In this document: one piece after another, positions 11,096 through 24,640 of the stretch
How the letters are laid out: the number at the start of each line of letters is the position of its first letter
How positions within the stretch are numbered: position 1 is the first letter of the stretch
Assembly (NCBI GenBank): GCA_037179515.1
Contig: JAXCGZ010017011.1
Span: 195,001 to 221,296, forward strand
DNA: 26,296 nucleotides
Direction: 5' to 3'
Source of the DNA: Halocaridina rubra
Lineage: Eukaryota; Arthropoda; Malacostraca; Decapoda; Atyidae
Notes under the pieces: generated by a model
What the model was told of the DNA's origin: nothing
What the model saw: only the letters and a program-made list of their open reading frames with translations
The model's database searches: none
Position numbers and translations under genes: made by a program

Positions 11096-11898
11096 GGGAC
11101 TCGAACCTAGGACTTATGATTACTAAGTCAAGGCGCTACCACTACACCACAAAAGGTTAAAAGGAACCCAACCTTATAGCTTATATCTGCTATACTTAGG
11201 AATGAACGCATTCTAAATGAATGCCACTATGTTCATATTACAGATTCCCCAACCTCACTCGTGGCTTCATTTTAGCATTTAATTCAATTCCCAATCTCAT
11301 TCGGGCCATGAAATACAAATAAGCACATTACATATGTGAAAACATGAATCCTTTTTTACCCCGATCGGGACTCGAACCTAGGACTTATGATTACTAAGTC
11401 AAGGCGCTACCACTACACCACAGAAGGTTAAAATTAACCCAACCTTATAGCTCATATTTGCTATACTTAGAAATGAACGCATTCTAACTGAATGCCATTA
11501 TGTTCATATTACAGATTCCCCAACCTCACTCGTGGCTTCATTTTAGCATTTAATTCAATTCCCAATCTCATTCGGGCCATGAAATACAAATAAGCACATT
11601 ACATATGTGAAAACATGAATCATTTTTTACCCCGATCGGGAATCGAACCTAGGACTTATGATTACTAAGTCAAGGCACTACCACTACACCACAGAAGGTT
11701 AAAAGGAACCCAACGTTATAGCTTATATCTGCTATACTTAGGAATGAACGCATTCTAACTAAATGCCACTATGTTCATATTACAGATTCCCCAACCTCAC
11801 TCGTGGCTTCATTTTAGCATTTAATTCAATTCCCAATCTCATTCGGGCCATGAAATACAAATAAGCACATTACATATGTGAAAACATGAATCATTTTT

Positions 11899-11969
11899 TA
11901 CCCCCACCGGGACTCGGTCCTAGGACTTATGATTACTAAGTCAAGGCGCTACCACTACACCACAGAAGG
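11899..11969 (-). pseudogene. tRNA-like copy with altered B box (CTCGGTCC allele)
   Basis: The plus strand reads GGACTCGGTCCTAGG instead of GGACTCGAACCTAGG, so the minus-strand B box becomes GGACCGAGTCC. The T54-T55 pair, needed for TFIIIC contact and for the T loop, is changed to A-C. The partner copy in block 2 is at 21858-21928 with the same allele. The rest of the unit, including the anticodon hairpin, is normal. Confidence 0.55.
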
Positions 11970-12489
11970 TTAAAAGGAACCCAACCTTATAGCTTATATC
12001 TGCTATACTTAGGAATGAACGCATTCTAACTGAATGCCACTATGTTCATATTACAGATTCCCCAACCTCACTCGTGGCTTCATTTTAGCATTTAATTCAA
12101 TTCCCAATCTCATTCAGGCCATGAAATACAAATAAGCACATTACATATGTGAAAACATGAATCATTTTTTACCCCGACCGGGACTCGAACCTAGGACTTA
12201 TGATTACTAAGTCAAGGCGCTACCACTACACCACAGAAGGTTGAAAGGAACCCAACCTTATAGCTTATATCTGGTATACTTAGGAATGAACGCATTCTAA
12301 CTGAATGCCACTATGTTCATATTACAGATTCCCCAACCTCACTCGTGGCTTCATTTTAGCATTTAATTCAATTCCCAATCTCATTCAGGCCATGAAATAC
12401 AAATAAGCACATTACATATGTGAAAACATGAATCATTTTTTACCCCCACCGGGACTCGAACCTAGGACTTATGATTACTAAGTCAAGGC

Positions 12490-12692
12490 TGGCTAGTACA
12501 GTGGTAACGCGCTGGCTTCGCATTCACGAGGTCGAAAGATCGGTCCCCGTCCAAGACCGAGAGTTTAAGCTGTTTACTGGCAGGAACTGCTGTGGGTGGA
12601 CATCACAGTGGGGGGTTGGGGCTTGTCCTGGCTGACGAATACCCATTGTAAAATGGAAATAAAGTTTATTATTATTATTAAAAGTTTATTAT
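12490..12692 (+). mobile_element. tRNA-derived SINE with (TTA)n tail inserted in the array
   Basis: These 203 bp share nothing with the monomer. The head is tRNA-like on the plus strand: A box TAGTACAGTGG (12494-12504), a loop TTCGCAT with anticodon CGC at 12519-12521 (alanine-type, at the normal distance from the A box), and a degraded B box GATCGGTCC (12538-12546). A GC-rich body of about 110 bp follows, then AATAAA at 12658 and a tail of TTA repeats interrupted by AAAAG. This order of tRNA head, unrelated body and simple tail defines a tRNA-derived SINE. The acceptor GGC could overlap the flanking GGC, so the true start may be 12487. I see no target-site duplication; five bases (GCTAC) of the empty site are missing. 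It would need the enzymes of a partner LINE, which are not in the window. I do not recognise the family. Confidence 0.85.
12658..12692 (+). repeat. AATAAA signal and TTA microsatellite tail of the SINE
   Basis: The end of the SINE reads AATAAAG followed by TTTATTATTATTATTA, then AAAAG and TTTATTAT. The second TTTATTAT block looks like a small duplication or template slip within the tail. The tail abuts the resumed monomer sequence at 12693. Confidence 0.75.
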
Positions 12693-14818
12693 CACTACAC
12701 CACAGAAGGTTGAAAGGAACCCAACCTTATAGCTTATATCTGGTATACTTAGGAATGAACGCATTCTAACTGAATGCCACTATGTTCATATTACAGATTC
12801 CCCAAACTCACTCGTGGCTTCATTTTAGCATTTAATTCAATTCCCAATCTCATTCGGGCCATGAAATACAAATAAGCACATTACATATGTGAAAACATGA
12901 ATCATTTTTTACCCAGATCGGGACTCGAACCTAGGACTTATGATTACTAAGTCAAGGCGCTACCACTACACCACAGAAGGTTAAAAGGAACCCAACCTTA
13001 TAGCTTATATCTGCTATACTTAGGAATGAACGCATTCTAACTGAATGCCACTATGTTCATATTACAGATTCCCCAACTTCACTCGTGGCTTCATTTTAGC
13101 ATTTAATTCAATTCCCAATCTCATTCAAGCCATGAAATACAAATAAGCACATTACATATGTGAAAACATGAATCATATTTACCCCGACCGGGACTCGAAC
13201 CTAGGACTTATGATTACTAAGTCAAGGCGCTACCACTACACCACAGAAGGTTAAAAGGAACCCAACGTTATAGCTCATATCTGCTATAATTAGGAATGAA
13301 CGCATTCTTACTGAGTGCCACTATGTTCATATTACAGATTCCCCAACCTCACTCGTGGCTTCATTTTAGCATTTAATTCAATTCCCAATCTCATTCGGGC
13401 CATGAAATACAAATAAGCACATTACATATGTGAAAACATGAATCATTTTTTACCCCGACCGGGACTCGAAAATAGGACTTATGATTACTAAGTCAAGGCG
13501 CTACCACTACACCACAGAAGGTTAAAAGGAACCCAACCTTATAGCTTATATCTGCTATACTTAGGAATGAACGCATTCTAACTGAGTGCCACTATGTTCA
13601 TATTACAGATTCCCCAACCTCACTCGTGGCTTCATTTTAGCATTTAATTCAATTCCCAATCTCATTCGGGCCATGAAATACAAATAAGCACATTGCATAT
13701 GTGAAAACATGAATCATTTTTTTACCCCGACCGGGACTCGAACCTAGGACTTATGATTACTAAGTCAAGGCGCTACCACTACACCATAGAAGGTTAAAAG
13801 GAACCCAACCTTATAGCTAATATCTGCTATACTTAGGAATGAACGCATTCTAACTGAATGCCACTATGTTCATATTACAGATTCAGTAACCTCACTCGTG
13901 GCTTCATTTTAGCATTAAATTCAATTCCCAATCTCATTCGGGCCATGAAATACAAATAAGCACATTACATATGTGAAAACATGAATCATTATTTACCCCG
14001 ACCGGGACTCGAACCTAAGACTTATGATTACTAAGTCAAGGCGCTACCACTACACCACAGAAGGTTGAAAGGAACCCAACCTTATAGCTTATATCTGCTA
14101 TACCTAGGAATGAACGCATTCTAACTGAATGCCACTATGTTCATATTACAGATTCCCCAACCTCACTCGTGGCTTCATTTTAGCATTTAATTCAATTCCC
14201 AATCTCATTCGGGCCATGAAATACAAATAAGCACATTACATATGTGAAAACAAATGAATCATTTTTTACCCCGATCGGGACTCGAACCTAGGACTTATGA
14301 TTACTAAGTCAAGGCGCTACCACTACACCACAGAAGGTTAAAAGGAACCCAACCTTATAGCTTATATCTGCTATACTTAGGAATGAACGCATTCTTACTG
14401 AATGCCACTATGTTCATATTACAGATTCCCCAACCTCACTCGTGGCTTCATTAAAGCATTTAATTCAATTCCCAATCTCATTCGGGCCATGAAATACAAA
14501 TAAGCACATTACATATGTGAAAACATGAATCATTTTTTACCCCGACCGGGACTCGAACCTAGGACTCATGATTACTAAGTCAAGGCGCTACCACTACACC
14601 ACAGAAGGTTAAAAGGAACCCAACCTTATAGCTTATATCTGCTATACTTAGGAATGAACGCATTCTAACTGAATGCCACTATGTTCATATTACAGATTCC
14701 CCAACCTCACTCGTGGCTTCATTTTAGCATTTAATTCAATTCCCAATCTCATTCGGGACATGAAATACAAATAAGCACATTACATATGTGAAAACATGAA
14801 TCATTTTTTACCCCGATC

Positions 14819-17800
14819 GGGACTCGAACCTAGGACTTATGATTACTAAGTCAAGGCGCTACCACTACACCACAGAAGGTTAAAAAGAACCCAACCCTAT
14901 AGCTTATATCTGCTATACTTAGGAATGAACGCATTCTAACTGAATGCCACTATGTTCATATTACAGATTCCCCAACCTCACTCGTGGCTTCATTTTAGCA
15001 TTTAATTCAATTCCCAATCTCATTCGGGCCATGAAATACAAATAAGCACATTACATATGTGAAAACATGAATCATTTTTTACCCTGACCGGGACTCGAAC
15101 CTAGGACTTATGATTACTAAGTCAAGGCGCTACCACTACACCACAGAAGGTTAAAAGGAACCCAACGTTATAGCTTATATCTGCTATACTTAAGAATGAA
15201 CGCATTCTAACTGAATGCCAATATGTTCATATTGCAGATTCCCCAACCTCACTCGTGGCTTCATTTTAGCATTTAATTCAATTCCCAATCTCATTCGGGC
15301 AATGAAATACAAATAAGCACATTACATATGTGAAAACATGAATCATTTTTTACCTCCACCGGGACTCGAACCTAGGACTTATGATTACTAAGTCAAGGCG
15401 CTACCACTACACCACAGAAGGTTAAAAGGAACCCAACCTTATAGCTTATATCTGCTATACTTAGGAATGATCGCATTCTAACTGAATGCCACTATGTTCA
15501 TATTACAGATTCCCCAACCTCACTCGTGGCTTCATTTTAGCATTTAATTCAATTCCCAATCTCATTCGGGCCATGAAATACAAATTAGCACATTACATAT
15601 GTGAAAACATGAATCATTTTTTACCCCGACCGGGACTCGAACCTAGGACTTATGATTACTAAGTAAAGGCGCTACCACTACACCACAAAAGGTTGAAAGG
15701 AACCCAACCTTATAGCTTATATCTGCTATACTTAGGAATGAACGCATTCTAACTGAATGCCACTATGTTCATATTACAGATTCCCCAACCTCACTCGTGG
15801 CTTCATTTTAGCATTTAATTCAATTCCCAATCTCATTCGGGCCATGAAATACAAATAAGCACATTACATATGTGAAAACATGAATCATTTTTTACCCCGA
15901 TCGGGACTCGAACCTAGGACTTATGATTACTAAGTCAAGGCGCTACCACTACACCACAGAAGGTTAAAAGGAACCCAACGTTATAGCTTATATCTGCTAT
16001 ACTTAGGAATGAACGCATTCTAACTGAATGCCACTATGTTCATATTACAGATTCCCCAACCTCACTCGTGGCTTCATTTTAGCATTTAATTCAATTCCCA
16101 ATCTCATTCGGGCCATGAAATACAAATAAGCACATTACATATGTGAAAACATGAATCATTTTTTACCCCGATCGGGACTCGAACCTAGGACTTATGATTA
16201 CTAAGTCAAGGCGCTACCACTACACCACAGAAGGTTAAAAGGAACCCAACCCTATAGCTTATATCTGCTATACTTAGGAATGAACGCATTCTAACTGAAT
16301 GCCACTATGTTCATATTACAGATTCCCCAACCTCACTCGTGGCTTCATTTTAGCATTTAATTCAATTCCCAATCTCATTCGGGCCATGAAATACAAATAA
16401 GCACATTACATATGTGAAAACATGAATCATTTTTTATCCTCACCGGGACTCGAACCTAGGACTTATGATTACTAAGTCAAGGCGCTACCACTACACCACA
16501 GAAGGTTAAAAGGAACCCAACCTTATAGCTTCTATCTGCTATACTTAGGAATGAATGCATTCTAACTGAATGCCACTATGTTCATATTACAGATTCCCCA
16601 ACCTCACTCGTGGCTTCATTTTAGCATTTAATTCAATTCCCAATCTCATTCAAGCCATGAAATACAAATAAGCACATTACATATGTGAAAACATGAATCA
16701 TTTTTTTTTACCCCGACCGGGACTCGAACCTAGGACTTATGATTACTAAGTCAAGACGCTACCACAACACCACAGAAGGTTAAAAGGAACCCAACCCTAT
16801 AGCTTATATCTGCTATACTTAGGAATGAACGCATTCTAACTGAATGCCACTATGTTCATATTACAGATTCCCCAACCTCACTCGTGGCTTCATTTTAGCA
16901 TTTAATTCAATTCCCAATCTCATTTGGGCCATGAAATACAAATAAGCACATTACATATGTGAAAACATGAATCATTTTTTACCCCGACAAGGACTCGAAC
17001 CTAGGACTTATGATTACTAAGTCAAGTCACTACCACTACACCACAGAAGGTTAAAAGGAACCCAACCTTATAGCATATATCTGCTATACTTAGGAATGAA
17101 CACATTCTAACTGAATGCCACTATGTTCATATTGCAGATTCCCCAACCTCACTCGTGGCTTCATTTAAGTATTTAATTCAATTCCCAATCTCATTCGGTC
17201 CATGAAATACAAATAAGCACATTACATATGTGAAAACATGAATCATTTTTTACCCTGACCGGGACTCGAACCTAGGACTTATGATTACTAAGTAAAGGCG
17301 CTACCACTACACCACAGAAGGTTAAAAGGAACCCAACCTTATAGCTTATATCTGCTATACTTTGGAATGAACGCATTCTAACTGAATGCCACTATGTTCA
17401 TATTACAGATTCCCCAACCTCACTAGTGGCTTCATTTTAGCATTTAATTCAATTCCCAATCTCATTCGGGCCATGAAATACAAATAAGCACATTACATAT
17501 GTGAAAACATGAATCATTTTTTACCCCGACCGGGACTCGAACCTAGGACTTATGATTACTAAGTCAAGGCGCTACCACTACACCACAGAAGGTTAAAAGG
17601 AACCCAACCTTATAGCTTATATCTGCTATACTTAGGAATGAACGCATTCTAACTGAATGCCTCTATGTTCATATTACAGATTCCCCAACCTCACTCGTGG
17701 CTTCATTTTAGCATTTACTTCAATTCCCAATCTCATTCGGGCCATGAAATACAAATAAGCACATTACATATGTGAAAACATGAATCATTTTTTACCCCGA

Positions 17801-20800
17801 TCGGGACTCGAACCTAGGACTTATGATTACTAAGTCAAGGCGCTACCACTACACCACAGAAGGTTAAAAAGAACCAAACCCTATAGCTTATATCTGCTAT
17901 GCTTAGGAATGAACGCATTCTAACTGAGTGCCACTATGTTCATATTACAGATTCCCCAACCTCACTCGTGGCTTCATTTTAGCATTTAATTCAATTCCCA
18001 ATCTCATTCAGGCCATGAAATACAAATAAGCACATTACATATGTGAAAACATGAATCATTTTTTACCCTGACCGGGACTCGAACCTAGGACTTATGATTA
18101 CTAAGTCAAGGCGCTACCACTACACCACAGAAAGTTAAAAGGAACCCAACGTTATAGCTTATATCTGCTATACCTAAGAATGAACGCATTCTAACTGAAT
18201 GCCACTATGTTCATATTACAGATTCCCCAACCTCACTCGTGGCTTCATTTTAGCATTTAATTCAATTCCCAATCTCATTCGGGCCATGAAATACAAATAA
18301 GCACATTACATATGTGAAAACATGAATCATTTTTTACCCCCACCGGGACTCGAACCTAGGACTTATGATTACTAAGTCAAGGCGCTTCCACTACACCACA
18401 GAAGGTTAAAAGGAACCCAACCTTATAGCTTATATCTGCTATACTTAGGAATGAACGCATTCTAACTGAATGCGACTATGTTCATATTACAGATTCCCCA
18501 ACCTCACTCGTGGCTTCATTTTAGCATTTAATTCAATTCCCAATCTCATTCGGGCCATGAAATACAAATTAGCACATTACATATGTGAAAACATGAATCA
18601 TTTTTTACCCCGACCGGGACTCAAAACTAGGACTTATGATTACTAAGTCAAGGTGCTACCACTACACCACAAAAGGTTGAAAGGAACCCAACCTTAAAGC
18701 TTATATCTGCTATACTTAGGAATGAACGCATTCTAACTTAATGCCACTATGTTCATATTACAGATTCCCCAACCTCACTCGTGGCTTCATTTTAGCATTT
18801 AATTCAATTCCCAATCTCATTCGGGCCATGAAATACAAATAAGCACATTACATATGTGAAAACATGAATCATTTTTTACCCCGATCGGGACTCGAACCTA
18901 GGACTTATGATTACTAAGTCAAGGCGCTACCACTACACCACAGAAGGTTAAAAGGAACCCAACCTTATAGCTTATATCTGCTATACTTAGGAATGAACGC
19001 ATTCTAACTGAATTCCACTATGTTCATATTACAGATTCCCCAACCTCACTAGTGGCTTCATTTTAGCATTTAATTCAATTCCCAATCTCATTCGGGCTAT
19101 GAAATACAAATAAGCACATTACATGTGTGAAAACATGAATCATTTTTTACCCCGATCGGGACTCGAACCTAGGACTTATGATTACTAAGTCAAGGCGCTA
19201 CCACTATACCACAGAAGGTTAAAAGGAACCCAACCTTATAGCTAATATCTGCTATACTTAGGAATGAACGCATTCTAACTGAATGCCACTATGTTCATAT
19301 TACAGATTCCCCAACCTCACTCGTGGCTTCATTTTAGCATTTAATTCAATTCCCAATCTCATTCGGGCCATGAAATACAAATAAGCACATTACATATGTG
19401 AAAACATGAATCATTTTTTACCCCCACCGGGACTCGAACCTAGGACTTATGATTACTAAGTCAAGGCGCTACCACTACACCACAGAAGGTTAAAAGGAAC
19501 CCAACGTTATAGCTTATATCTGCTATACTTATTAATGAACGCATTCTAACTGAATGCCACTATGTTCATATTACAGATTCCCCAACCTCACTCGTGGCTT
19601 CATTTTAGCATTTAATTCAATTCCCAATCTCATTCGGGATATGAAATACAAATAAGCACATTACATATGTGAAAACATGAATCATTTTTTACCCCCACCG
19701 GGACTCGAACCTAGGACTTATGATTACTAAGTCAAGGCGCTACCACTACACCACAGAAGGTTAAAAGGAACCCAACCTTATAGCTTATATCTGCTATACT
19801 TAGGAATGAACGCATTCTAACTGAATGCCACTATGTTCATATTACAGATTCCCCAACCTCACTCGTGGCTTCATTTTAGCATTTAATTCAATTCCCAATC
19901 TCATTCGGGCCATGAAATACAAATAAGCACATTACATATGTGAAAACATGAATTATTTTTTACCCCGATCGGGACTCGAACCTAGGACTTATGATTACTA
20001 AGTCAAGGCGCTACCACTACACCACAGAAAGTTGAAAGGAACCCAACCTTATAGCTTATATCTGCTATACTTAGGAATGAACGCATTCTAACTGAATGCC
20101 ACTATGTTCATATTACAGATTCCCCAACCTCACTCGTGGCTTCATTTTAGCATTTAATTCAATTCCCAATCTCATTCGGGCCATGAAATACAAATAAGCA
20201 CATTACATATGTGAAAACATGAATCATTTTTTACCCCGACCGGGACTCGAACCTAGGACTTATGATTACTAAGTCAAGGCACTACCACTACACCACAGAA
20301 GGTTAAAAGGAACCCAACGTTATAGCTCATATCTGCTATACTTAGGAATGAACGCATTCTAACTGAGTGCCACTATGTTCATATTACAGATTCCCCAACC
20401 TCACTCGTGGCTTCATTTTAGCATTTAATTCAATTCCCAATCTCATTCGGGCCATGAAATACAAATAAGCACATTATATATGTGAAAACATGAATCATTT
20501 TTTACCCCGACCGGGACTCGAACATAGGACTTTTGATTACTAAGTCAAGGCGCTCCCACTACACCACAGAAGGTTAAAAGGAACCCAACCTTATAGCTTA
20601 TATCTGCTATACTTAGGAATGAACGCATTCTAACTGAATGCCACTATGTTCATATTACAGATTCCCCAACCTCACTCGTGGCTTCATTTTAGCATTTAAT
20701 TCAATTCCCAATCTCATTAGGGCCATGAAATACAAATAAGTACATTACATATGTGAAAACATGAATCATTTTTTACCCCGATCGGGACTCGAACCTAGGA

Positions 20801-23800
20801 CTTATGATTACTAAGTCAAGGCGCTACCACTACACCACAGAAGGTTAAAAGGAACCCAACCTTATAGCTAATATCTGCTATACCTAGGAATGAGCGCATT
20901 CTAACTGAATGCCACTATGTTCATATTACAGATTCCCCAACCTTACTCGTGGCTTCATTTTAGCATTTAATTCAATTCCCAATCTCATTCGGGCCATGAA
21001 ATACTAATAAGCACATTACATATGTGAAAACATGAATCATTTTTTACCCCGATCGGGACTCGAACCTAGGACTTATGATTACTAAGTCAAGGCGCTACCA
21101 CTACACCACAAAAGGTTAAAAGGAACCCAACCTTATAGCTTATATCTGCTATACTTAGGAATGAACGCATTCTAAATGAATGCCACTATGTTCATATTAC
21201 AGATTCCCCAACCTCACTCGTGGCTTCATTTTAGCATTTAATTCAATTCCCAATCTCATTCGGGCCATGAAATACAAATAAGCACATTACATATGTGAAA
21301 ACATGAATCCTTTTTTACCCCGATCGGGACTCGAACCTAGGACTTATGATTACTAAGTCAAGGCGCTACCACTACACCACAGAAGGTTAAAATTAACCCA
21401 ACCTTATAGCTCATATTTGCTATACTTAGAAATGAACGCATTCTAACTGAATGCCATTATGTTCATATTACAGATTCCCCAACCTCACTCGTGGCTTCAT
21501 TTTAGCATTTAATTCAATTCCCAATCTCATTCGGGCCATGAAATACAAATAAGCACATTACATATGTGAAAACATGAATCATTTTTTACCCCGATCGGGA
21601 ATCGAACCTAGGACTTATGATTACTAAGTCAAGGCACTACCACTACACCACAGAAGGTTAAAAGGAACCCAACGTTATAGCTTATATCTGCTATACTTAG
21701 GAATGAACGCATTCTAACTAAATGCCACTATGTTCATATTACAGATTCCCCAACCTCACTCGTGGCTTCATTTTAGCATTTAATTCAATTCCCAATCTCA
21801 TTCGGGCCATGAAATACAAATAAGCACATTACATATGTGAAAACATGAATCATTTTTTACCCCCACCGGGACTCGGTCCTAGGACTTATGATTACTAAGT
21901 CAAGGCGCTACCACTACACCACAGAAGGTTAAAAGGAACCCAACCTTATAGCTTATATCTGCTATACTTAGGAATGAACGCATTCTAACTGAATGCCACT
22001 ATGTTCATATTACAGATTCCCCAACCTCACTCGTGGCTTCATTTTAGCATTTAATTCAATTCCCAATCTCATTCAGGCCATGAAATACAAATAAGCACAT
22101 TACATATGTGAAAACATGAATCATTTTTTACCCCGACCGGGACTCGAACCTAGGACTTATGATTACTAAGTCAAGGCGCTACCACTACACCACAGAAGGT
22201 TGAAAGGAACCCAACCTTATAGCTTATATCTGGTATACTTAGGAATGAACGCATTCTAACTGAATGCCACTATGTTCATATTACAGATTCCCCAACCTCA
22301 CTCGTGGCTTCATTTTAGCATTTAATTCAATTCCCAATCTCATTCAGGCCATGAAATACAAATAAGCACATTACATATGTGAAAACATGAATCATTTTTT
22401 ACCCCCACCGGGACTCGAACCTAGGACTTATGATTACTAAGTCAAGGCGCTACCACTACACCACAGAAGGTTGAAAGGAACCCAACCTTATAGCTTATAT
22501 CTGGTATACTTAGGAATGAACGCATTCTAACTGAATGCCACTATGTTCATATTACAGATTCCCCAAACTCACTCGTGGCTTCATTTTAGCATTTAATTCA
22601 ATTCCCAATCTCATTCGGGCCATGAAATACAAATAAGCACATTACATATGTGAAAACATGAATCATTTTTTACCCAGATCGGGACTCGAACCTAGGACTT
22701 ATGATTACTAAGTCAAGGCGCTACCACTACACCACAGAAGGTTAAAAGGAACCCAACCTTATAGCTTATATCTGCTATACTTAGGAATGAACGCATTCTA
22801 ACTGAATGCCACTATGTTCATATTACAGATTCCCCAACTTCACTCGTGGCTTCATTTTAGCATTTAATTCAATTCCCAATCTCATTCAAGCCATGAAATA
22901 CAAATAAGCACATTACATATGTGAAAACATGAATCATATTTACCCCGACCGGGACTCGAACCTAGGACTTATGATTACTAAGTCAAGGCGCTACCACTAC
23001 ACCACAGAAGGTTAAAAGGAACCCAACGTTATAGCTCATATCTGCTATAATTAGGAATGAACGCATTCTTACTGAGTGCCACTATGTTCATATTACAGAT
23101 TCCCCAACCTCACTCGTGGCTTCATTTTAGCATTTAATTCAATTCCCAATCTCATTCGGGCCATGAAATACAAATAAGCACATTACATATGTGAAAACAT
23201 GAATCATTTTTTACCCCGACCGGGACTCGAAAATAGGACTTATGATTACTAAGTCAAGGCGCTACCACTACACCACAGAAGGTTAAAAGGAACCCAACCT
23301 TATAGCTTATATCTGCTATACTTAGGAATGAACGCATTCTAACTGAGTGCCACTATGTTCATATTACAGATTCCCCAACCTCACTCGTGTCTTCATTTTA
23401 GCATTTAATTCAATTCCCAATCTCATTCGGGCCATGAAATACAAATAAGCACATTACATATGTGAAAACATGAATCATTTTTTTACCCCGACCGGGACTC
23501 GAACCTAGGACTTATGATTACTAAGTCAAGGCGCTACCACTACACCATAGAAGGTTAAAAGGAACCCAACCTTATAGCTAATATCTGCTATACTTAGGAA
23601 TGAACGCATTCTAACTGAATGCCACTATGTTCATATTACAGATTCAGTAACCTCACTCGTGGCTTCATTTTAGCATTAAATTCAATTCCCAATCTCATTC
23701 GGGCCATGAAATACAAATAAGCACATTACATATGTGAAAACATGAATCATTATTTACCCCGACCGGGACTCGAACCTAAGACTTATGATTACTAAGTCAA

Positions 23801-24579
23801 GGCGCTACCACTACACCACAGAAGGTTGAAAGGAACCCAACCTTATAGCTTATATCTGCTATACCTAGGAATGAACGCATTCTAACTGAATGCCACTATG
23901 TTCATATTACAGATTCCCCAACCTCACTCGTGGCTTCATTTTAGCATTTAATTCAATTCCCAATCTCATTCGGGCCATGAAATACAAATAAGCACATTAC
24001 ATATGTGAAAACAAATGAATCATTTTTTACCCCGATCGGGACTCGAACCTAGGACTTATGATTACTAAGTCAAGGCGCTACCACTACACCACAGAAGGTT
24101 AAAAGGAACCCAACCTTATAGCTTATATCTGCTATACTTAGGAATGAACGCATTCTTACTGAATGCCACTATGTTCATATTACAGATTCCCCAACCTCAC
24201 TCGTGGCTTCATTTTAGCATTTAATTCAATTCCCAATCTCATTCGGGCCATGAAATACAAATAAGCACATTACATATGTGAAAACATGAATCATTTTTTA
24301 CCCCGACCGGGACTCGAACCTAGGACTCATGATTACTAAGTCAAGGCGCTACCACTACACCACAGAAGGTTAAAAGGAACCCAACCTTATAGCTTATATC
24401 TGCTATACTTAGGAATGAACGCATTCTAACTGAATGCCACTATGTTCATATTACAGATTCCCCAACCTCACTCGTGGCTTCATTTTAGCATTTAATTCAA
24501 TTCCCAATCTCATTCGGGACATGAAATACAAATAAGCACATTACATATGTGAAAACATGAATCATTTTTTACCCCGATC
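14819..24579. repeat. Large block, copy 2 (36 monomers, 9761 bp)
   Basis: This is the second copy of the block at 1066. It has a single copy of the 14-monomer segment and an uninterrupted monomer where copy 1 carries the SINE. Its length is 36 x 271 plus 5 bp of net small indels, and the same indels are found in copy 1. The junction with copy 1 lies between 14759 and 14885: the GGGACATG variant at 14758 belongs to the end of the block (also at about 24518), while AAAAAG at 14886 belongs to its start (also at about 1133). Confidence 0.9.
17261..21054. repeat. 14-monomer higher-order repeat, copy C
   Basis: This is the single copy of the segment within block copy 2. It starts with CCTGACCGGG and AAGTAAAGG, like copy A at 3508, so it keeps the original left junction rather than the hybrid one of copy B. 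It ends with the ATACTAATAAGC unit, and the unit after it (21055) matches the one after copy B (11096). Confidence 0.92.
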
Positions 24580-24640
24580 GGGACTCGAACCTAGGACTTA
24601 TGATTACTAAGTCAAGGCGCTACCACTACTCCTCAGAAGG
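24570..24640 (-). tRNA. tRNA-like copy with A-box changes (ACTCCTCAG allele)
   Basis: The plus strand has CCACTACTCCTCAGAAGG instead of the family CCACTACACCACAGAAGG, so the start of the minus-strand A box reads AGGAGTAGTGG instead of TGGTGTAGTGG and the conserved T8 is changed. This allele is unique in the window and lies just past the end of block copy 2. Confidence 0.5.

Larger units (their letters stand above)
12441..12709 (-). pseudogene. tRNA-like copy split by the SINE
   Basis: The 3' part (B box and anticodon hairpin) is at 12441-12489 and the 5' part (acceptor and most of the A box) at 12693-12709. The SINE has replaced five bases of the D arm and altered the last base of the A box. 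The A and B boxes are now about 200 bp further apart than normal, so this copy should not work as a polymerase III gene. Its undisturbed counterpart in block copy 2 is at 22400-22470. Confidence 0.85.
1066..14818. repeat. Large block, copy 1 (50 monomers plus a SINE)
   Basis: This block repeats at 14819-24579. Private variants match in order at an offset of 13753 bp up to about 7300: AAAAAGAACCC at 1129, CCAATATG with TTGCAG near 1465, CCTCCACC at 1600, GATCGCATTC near 1717, CTTCTATCTG near 2777, GACAAGG near 3233. From 7302 to about 12489 the offset becomes 9959 bp, because copy 1 holds an extra 14-monomer segment. After 12693 the offset falls by 198 bp, to 9761 bp, because of the SINE. By eye I found only a few single-base differences between the two copies: 13694, the run near 14452, and 23390. 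Confidence 0.9.
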
